Origin: Sipunculus nudus
Taxonomy: Eukaryota > Annelida > Sipuncula > Golfingiida > Sipunculidae
DNA length: 64,000 nt
Assembly: GCA_026874595.1 (NCBI GenBank)
Contig: CM049314.1
Location: 30,269,729-30,333,728, forward strand
Direction of reading: 5' to 3'
Part shown: positions 58,714 to 64,000 of the stretch, one piece after another
Layout of the letters: every line of letters begins with the position of its first letter
How positions within the stretch are numbered: the stretch's first letter is position 1
Notes under the pieces: model-generated
The model's input: only the letters and a program-made list of their open reading frames with translations
The model's database searches: none
Told to the model about the DNA's origin: nothing
Made by a program: the position numbers and the translations under genes

Positions 58714-60296
58714 CTGTGAAGGAAATAAAATTAAATATTTAAAATACAATTTATTCATAGAGATAGTAATCATACATGTAGTCAGATAAAAGATACACAG
58801 GTTATCACGATTTGCATAATCACTGGGCATTACAAATTACAATGTGGTCCTCGATACAAGATGTAATTACACTCTGACACTGGTCTCAAACTCTAATGTA
58901 AGAGGGCTGAAATGATACTACTGTACCAGTTAATGAAGATTATAATTACACCAATGCTTGGCTGAGCCATCAACAGTCAAATTAAGTTTTATCACTAGGG
59001 AACAATTGGTAATTGTACTGAATCTTGTCAGGGCCATCAATAATCATATTAGTCCATCAGTTTCACTGGATATGCTGTGTTAGCACTGATGAATTGACAC
59101 TTTTATAGACCTTATCATTAATATATAAAATACCATGCATTTGAAGTCTTCAATGGCCAATTTTAGATATATTATTAATATACAAAATACCCTGCATTTG
59201 AGGTCACCAATGGCCAATTTTAGATAAATCAATAATATACAAAATACACTGCATTTGAAATCTTCAATGGCCAATTTTAGGTAATCCATGATAAGTCACT
59301 ATCTCACCAAAACATCTTCGAAGCTGTCATCGCCACGGTAACTAACCCCTCCAGCCACTATAATTTTGTCCTCCCAGCTCACCATGGCGTGGTAGCTACG
59401 ACCGCGGATCATGGTAGATTTTTCCGTCCATGTGTTGTTGCTGGGGTCGTACTCTCTCATCTGGCTCAGGTGGCCTCGATTTGGTCCCTTGTAACCTCCG
59501 CTCACGTACAATTTCTCCCCATGAACACATCCTGGTGCATAAAAATGAAAGTTTGTGAGGAGAATATGACAAGAATCATATAATAACTACATATACACTG
59601 TCACCAAGCAATCACAGGACCCCTCCACCAACGCCCTCTATTTAGTGATAATTGGTTATGGAGTGTACATTTTTTTTTCATTTATAACAATGTTTTTGCA
59701 CAGGCCGAGGGGGGGGGGGGAGGGACGAAAAGACATACACAAAATTTCAGATAAACAGCATGCAACCAATATTACAGGCATTACAATAAATATATGCAAA
59801 AATATAAACCACAATATTTAACTGATTAACTGGTCTTTGTCTACAAGTATTTAATGTTAATAAATTGCATTTTATAAATGTTTCACAAAACCTTTCAAAT
59901 ATTATATGATATAAAATGATAAAAATATGCATATATAAAAATTTTAAAATATAAATAAAAAGATTAAAAGTGACTCATAGGTCATGATCTACAGCTAAAA
60001 AACTGAGCTTAATACAAAGCCCTTTTTAAACATAATCTGAGATTCCATACTGCCGAAAAAAAAAGAAGAGAAAAACGGCCTTAACTGGGTCTCTTTCCTG
60101 CATTTTGTTTTTTACCTGCATGTTCATGTAGATTGACATCTAAAGGAGACACATAGTCCCAGTGGTCCTTGGCGGGGCAGTACCGTTCTACGCTGAGGGT
60201 CACACAGTTGGGTGCTCTCCATCCTCCGACTGCATACAGGTGGCCGCTGAGGTTACCCAGGTAGAACAGGCTACGTGAGGTCAACATGGGACACAC
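58450..60296 (-). CDS. Kelch-repeat gene (KLHL-like), last three exons
   Basis: Exons 60296-60116, 59531-59308 and 58713-58450 join in phase (0, 1, 0) to 222 residues plus stop. Four kelch blades are visible, each with a Gly-Gly pair followed by a Tyr/Glu and a Trp: LYAVGGW...VERY...W, LYVSGGY...REYD...W, IIVAGGV...ESYN...W, LFLFGGH...LQIL...W. Kelch blades build a beta-propeller that binds partner proteins; in the KLHL family they follow BTB and BACK domains and recruit substrates to Cullin-3 ubiquitin ligases. No BTB or BACK exon is seen up to 64000, so the 5' part is outside the window, and the KLHL label is inference from blade style. I do not name a specific paralogue. Confidence 0.85.
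59110..59281 (+). repeat. 57-bp repeat, three copies, in the kelch intron
   Basis: ATGGCCAATTTTAG recurs at 59153, 59210 and 59267, with TACAAAATAC..TGCATTTGA in each unit. It ends within 30 bp of the exon donor at 59307. Confidence 0.9.
59308..59531 (-). CDS. Kelch gene, penultimate exon
   Basis: The acceptor is GCACCAG|GATGTG and the donor TTTTG|GTGAGA. It encodes CVHGEKLYVSGGYKGPNR, REYDPSNNTWTEK, MIRGRSYHAMVSW and IIVAGGVSYRG: one whole blade and half of another. It ends at a codon boundary (DVL), fitting the next exon (MCESYNPEANQW). Confidence 0.9.
60116..60296 (-). CDS. Kelch gene, third exon from the 3' end
   Basis: The acceptor is ACATCAG|GTGTGT and the donor CATGCAG|GTAAAA. Reading VCPMLTSRSLFYL...GHLYAVGGW...LSVERYCPAKDHWDYVSPL then HEHAG, it holds one full blade and the first strand of the next. 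It ends after one base of a Gly codon that is completed by the next exon (HAG-CVHGEKLYVSGG), a typical kelch inter-blade sequence. Confidence 0.88.
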
Positions 60297-60351
60297 CTGA
60301 TGTCATATTAAACCACATCCAATAAGAAAGGTACATAAAATTTGTCACAGG

Positions 60352-60540
60352 GTATGGTTCTCAGGCACTGCGCAGGTCAATTTTAACCCCCAAATAAAAA
60401 ATTTGACTTTCATCTTTCAAGAAGATAAAATAATACAATTTTGACCAGATTTCCTTTTTTTTGTAGTGTTTTACCTGTTTGGCAAAAAATTGTTATTGTC
60501 ATGCTTTTTCCCTGATAAAATGACATTTATATCAAAATAT
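60352..60540. repeat. Fragment of the AGGCCAAAA MITE family
   Basis: GGTATGGTTCTCAGGCAC followed by the family interior (TCAATTTTAACCCCC). The other terminus is missing. Lies upstream of the kelch exon at 60116-60296. Confidence 0.5.
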
Positions 60541-61860
60541 ATAAACAAGTGACCCATGGGTCATGACGCTCAGCTGCCAAGCATGACCTGTGACATCATG
60601 GACTGAGATTCACAACTTCCAGTCAAATTTTGAAGAACCAATTTGCCAATTTGTTGAAAATTTTCTATGACAACAGAAATATATATCACCTATGTCTGGT
60701 TAAAACACAGTGAATTGATGGTCTGAGGAAAATGCATGATTGTTAAGCTATCAGGAACTATTCCAACAGCTTGCTTGAAACCTGTCAGTCTCAAAGGAAC
60801 ACCACAAAGGGAAAATATAAGATCAAAATATATAGCAAAAATCAAGGAAATACATGCAAGAATTATTGAGAAACAGGTGCTTCTGTATGAATTTTTATTC
60901 AATACAAGCCAACTGTACTGCACTTTTATAAATGATGGTAATATTTATTCAGAAATATTTGACCCAATCCTTTACAAGATTACATAAATATACATCCAAC
61001 TGCATTCACTTTAACTGTTCTTGAGATAATATGATCAAAAGGAATTAAAAGATGGTTGCCCGGTGACCATATTGGACTTCTGACAAGTCTGAAATCAGAC
61101 AACAAACATTCTCTAAATCGGACCAAACATTAAAGAAAAATTACTGAAACTGCACTGAAGAAAGAATTTCTAAGGTGGCTAACTGGCAGACATTATGGAT
61201 TTCTGACAAGTATGACATTTGATATCCCACATTCTCCAATAAGAGACCAAACTTGGGCAAATTATCCAGTAATGAATGCCCAAAATAATTCAAAAGGCAT
61301 GTCCAGGCCCTCATATCAGATTTATAGATATGCAATTGTAAAAAGTGTAAGTCCAATATTTTTAATTATCACTCTGCTTTTCAATGGGGTAAGCAGGGTA
61401 GGTAAACTGCCAAACCTGAAAGAAAAGAAATGCAGAAAGCATGACTAAGAGTCTTGAAATAAAACAAAAAGCCATCCTAAATCAAGGTACACATCCACAT
61501 ATTATGAGAACAAACACTTGCTTTTATATGTGGTGATATATATTAAAATATTCAGATATCTAGGAAACTAAGTTTATTGCTAGGATTCCATAAAATAAAC
61601 TGCAAAATGTTCCCATCATCTTATAAATCAGTAGCTAAACCTTAATACTATACTCTCATAGTCTTAATGCCTGGCTGAAGCATTCTGACAACAGTGTTTT
61701 TGTTATGAAGTAACGAGGTACTTATCACTGAGCCTTATCACTTAATAGGCTGATACAAAAGGGAGTCATATGTCACCAGTGTCACTCACAATTACAGCCA
61801 CACAGGGAGATGTACCAGCTGGAGTGGGATGGTTATATATACAAGAAAAATAGAGATGGT
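60541..61860. other. Kelch upstream intron or flank, no exon found
   Basis: AT-rich. The palindrome TGACCCATGGGTCA lies at 60551-60564 and also at 30338-30351. No BTB, BACK or further kelch exon was seen. Confidence 0.5.
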
Positions 61861-61879
61861 CTATAAAATAAGTAATTGT

Positions 61880-62985
61880 GAACATCCCTGACCTATGACC
61901 TTGGCCTTTTGCCCATATATCAACTGGATTCTTTCTAAATGATGGGTAACTACTAACCACTTAAATCTGGTGTAATTACTTGGCAACCAATGGGTGAATA
62001 ACTTTGACCTGCAACCTTTAACCTGCTGACCAGCTGACCCCAAAATCAATAAGTTATTTATTCAAGCAAAAAAGACCCATAAATATGAAGTTTGAGTCAA
62101 ACTGAGTGATGCATAGATGTGGCATATGTGAAAGACTGAAGGTTTGGGTTGAACAGTTACACTTGAAATATGCTCACAAGCATTTAGAACAATTAAATAT
62201 TGTGACCTTGACCTTTGACTTTTTGACCTCAACATCAATAGGCTTCTTCCCTTATTGGTAGGTAAGCCATATATGACAGATGGAAGGTACAGATTGAAAA
62301 GTTTGCCTGAAAATGACTCCACGCAAGAAGTGGGTGCTGTGAACTTGACCTTTGACCTCAAAATCAACAGGTCTTTTCCCCTGTTGGCAGAGAAGCGATA
62401 TCAGTGCTGGAAGGTTTGGAATGAAAAGTCTAGCTTGAAATGTGTCCACAACCTTTTTAAAGAAGTGGATCCTGTGACCCTGACCTTTGACCTTGTGACC
62501 TCAAAATCTATAGGATTCTTCTCCAACTTAGTAGGTGAGCTATATGTGAACAATCAAAGAATTGGGATGATAGGGTTGGCTTAAAATGCATCCACAGGCT
62601 TTTCAAAGAAGAGGCTCCTGTGACCTTGACCTTTGACCTTTTGACCTAAAAAAAATTATGGTTCTTCCCCTGTTGCTAGGTGAGCTGTATGTGAAAGATG
62701 GAAGGTTTGGGATGAAAATTTTGTCTCAAAGAGTTATTTCTGGGGGGTGCAAACACACCCCATAACTTCGAGAATATAGGTCGCAGTGACCTAATTTCAG
62801 GTTTGCAAGGAGATCTTTTTATAACCTCTAAGACTGCATAGGGTTCATGGCCCTAGCCCCTATGGTTACGATTTGTGCCCTGCTAACGGACGGACGGCCG
62901 GCCGGCCGGCCGGACGGACAGACGGAAGGTGACGGACAAAGACCCATCGCTATAGCCCAGCATGACTGAAATTCAGCTGAGCTAA
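61880..62985 (+). repeat. Tandem repeat rich in nuclear-receptor half-sites
   Basis: About six units of 120-145 bp with TGACCTTGACCTTTGACCT, CTCAAAATCAATAGG.TTCTT, GGTAGGTAAGCCATAT and GGAAGGT..GGATGAAAAG. Perfect DR1 motifs (TGACCTTTGACCT) are at 62346-62358, 62481-62493 and 62627-62639. It ends with the family 3' part: GACCTAATTTCAGG, CCCTGCTAACGGACGG, a GGCC run, then CAGCTGAGCTAAAA. Confidence 0.8.
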
Positions 62986-62994
62986 AAAGGTAAA

Positions 62995-63070
62995 AAATAA
63001 AATATCACCCGCCTGCACTGATTTCTGAAAAAAAGTGCCTAAGAACCATAGTTTTTTTTTTGCCTAATAT
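62995..63070. repeat. Fragment of the AGGCCAAAA MITE family
   Basis: Contains CACCCGCCTGCA, then GTGCCTAAGAACCATAG and a T run before TGCCTAATATG, resembling the right end of 28512-28855. Confidence 0.4.
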
Positions 63071-63791
63071 GTGTATTATCTCATGGTATTACATGATACA
63101 AATTTTCATAGCAAAACAATCCTGGCACCTGGACTTGCTATCTCTAATTCACCTGCTTAATTGTTATCATGGTTCTGTGTGTGAGTAAAAAGTTCACTTG
63201 TCTGTTTAACATTACAAACTGCATGACCTGATGTCAAGTCTTGAGTGCCTGGACCTCCCAAACGAAAAGAAGAAACATGAAAAGATTGAAACAAAAGTTA
63301 TACTGGTTGGAAGCTTTGAAAAATCTTATTTGTGAAACTGCATGGTATGGCCACCAAGTGGCGTGTATGCCAATGTGTATGTTTTGCACCACTGGTTGTG
63401 CCTGGGGTAAATTTATTTCCACTTGTGAACAGGCATGAGGAAACAGTTTATAACAAAATATTGGAAGAATTCTAGATATTCTAAGGAAAACATATTAGAA
63501 TTTATGCATATTTATCAAGTCTGGTAATCTAATACGTCCCTTTAAGGGCGAAACACCAACACAGGTATACTGCAGCATCTGCACTGAAGGTTACTTGCAG
63601 AGGAATGATTCAAATAATAACAAGGCCCACAGGCCTAATGCGAACCTGTGCAAAGTTTGGGAGTATGAATGGAGGTTTATTTTTAAAATTTAATATTGAT
63701 CCTCTTAAGTCCTGCATATCTACCTTAGTCATTATGTTTTCAGCAAAATGGAAGTTTCGGACCTGCAAGTTTCAGACTAGGTCATTTTCAA

Positions 63792-64000
63792 ACTAGAATA
63801 TGGGTAGTCGACAAGCGACTATGTGTATCCGCAGAAATCAGAGTGGGACAGGTGAAGTGAGGCATGGATTAAGTGACAAGGGGAATAGAGTGAGGTGTGT
63901 TGCATATTAGCATGAATGTCTGCAGCATAAACGTGAATGTAGGTGGTGCTACCTGTCATAAAATAAAGGAAATTGTCAAGGATGTATAAACCTACAAAAT
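63792..64000 (-). mobile_element. HINE/pearl-like element, copy D, cut by window end
   Basis: It starts ACTAGAATATGGGTAGTCG with the hairpin and TGTATCCGC, then the first interior unit (GTAGGTGGTGCTACCTGTCA). It lies 170 bp after an AACAAGGCCCACAGGCCT family-2 start at 63621, repeating the nested order seen at 38560/38834. Confidence 0.75.

Noticed and set aside
58714-58830. Kelch exon extended to an ATG near 58830
   Set aside because: The added 39 residues are AT-rich intron; the acceptor CCTTCACAG at 58714 and phase 0 match the upstream exon.

Overview
This is a 64-kb piece of a eukaryotic nuclear genome, AT-rich and dominated by repeats. Protein genes are split by introns with GT-AG borders. 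There are many (TA)n microsatellites, minisatellites, terminal-inverted-repeat transposons, foldbacks and hairpin-ended tandem-repeat elements. The style (hAT and pogo-like MITEs, 'TGACCTTGACCT' repeats, pearl/HINE-like elements) is what I associate with marine lophotrochozoans, most likely a mollusc. That is an inference from repeat style, not a species call.

Two genes can be supported, both on the minus strand. (1) A complete nine-exon gene at 14630-5131 encodes a 527-residue SLC1-family (excitatory amino acid transporter-like) protein. All eight introns keep phase, and the chain runs from an ATG in a CpG-containing first exon to a TAG stop, with a poly(A) signal 270 bp further on. It aligns almost without gaps to EAATs from memory, yet several core residues of the family are replaced: the HP1 serine motif, the NMDGT motif, the HP2 glycines and the last Na+-site Asp of TM8. 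The amino-acid-binding Asp and Arg of TM8 remain. (2) The last three exons of a kelch-repeat gene at 60296-58450 (222 residues, about four blades) are present; its 5' exons must lie beyond 64000.

Layout: 1-4020 AT-rich intergenic; 4030-4840 inverted GACTCAACTCAAC repeat; 5131-14630 SLC1 gene, with MITEs and foldbacks in its introns; 15966-17551 a hAT element with perfect 8-bp target duplication; 18446-19243 a 16-bp minisatellite; 19610-20288 pogo-like element; 20797-24766 a 4-kb foldback with decayed coding remnants at its centre; 24900-25540 short tandem repeats ending in a hairpin; 26357-26612 a 25-bp minisatellite; 29365-30060 a LINE endonuclease fragment; 31065-32830 a long-TIR element; 34296-35207, 48994-50735, 55678-57595 and 63792-end, copies of a hairpin-ended tandem-repeat (HINE/pearl-like) family; 36450-39428 a giant inverted repeat containing a second such family; 39590-41100 and 47893-52360 two copies of a dispersed repeat, the second split by a HINE insertion; 43705-44312 a 58-bp minisatellite; 53410-54436 a hAT-like element; 58450-60296 kelch exons; 61880-62985 a tandem repeat carrying perfect nuclear-receptor DR1 motifs.

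The most notable items are the divergent SLC1 protein, the two nested hairpin-ended element families with an empty-site comparison, the 82-bp perfect palindrome at 47155-47236, and the 4-kb foldback. No RNA genes, CRISPR arrays or bacterial features were seen.
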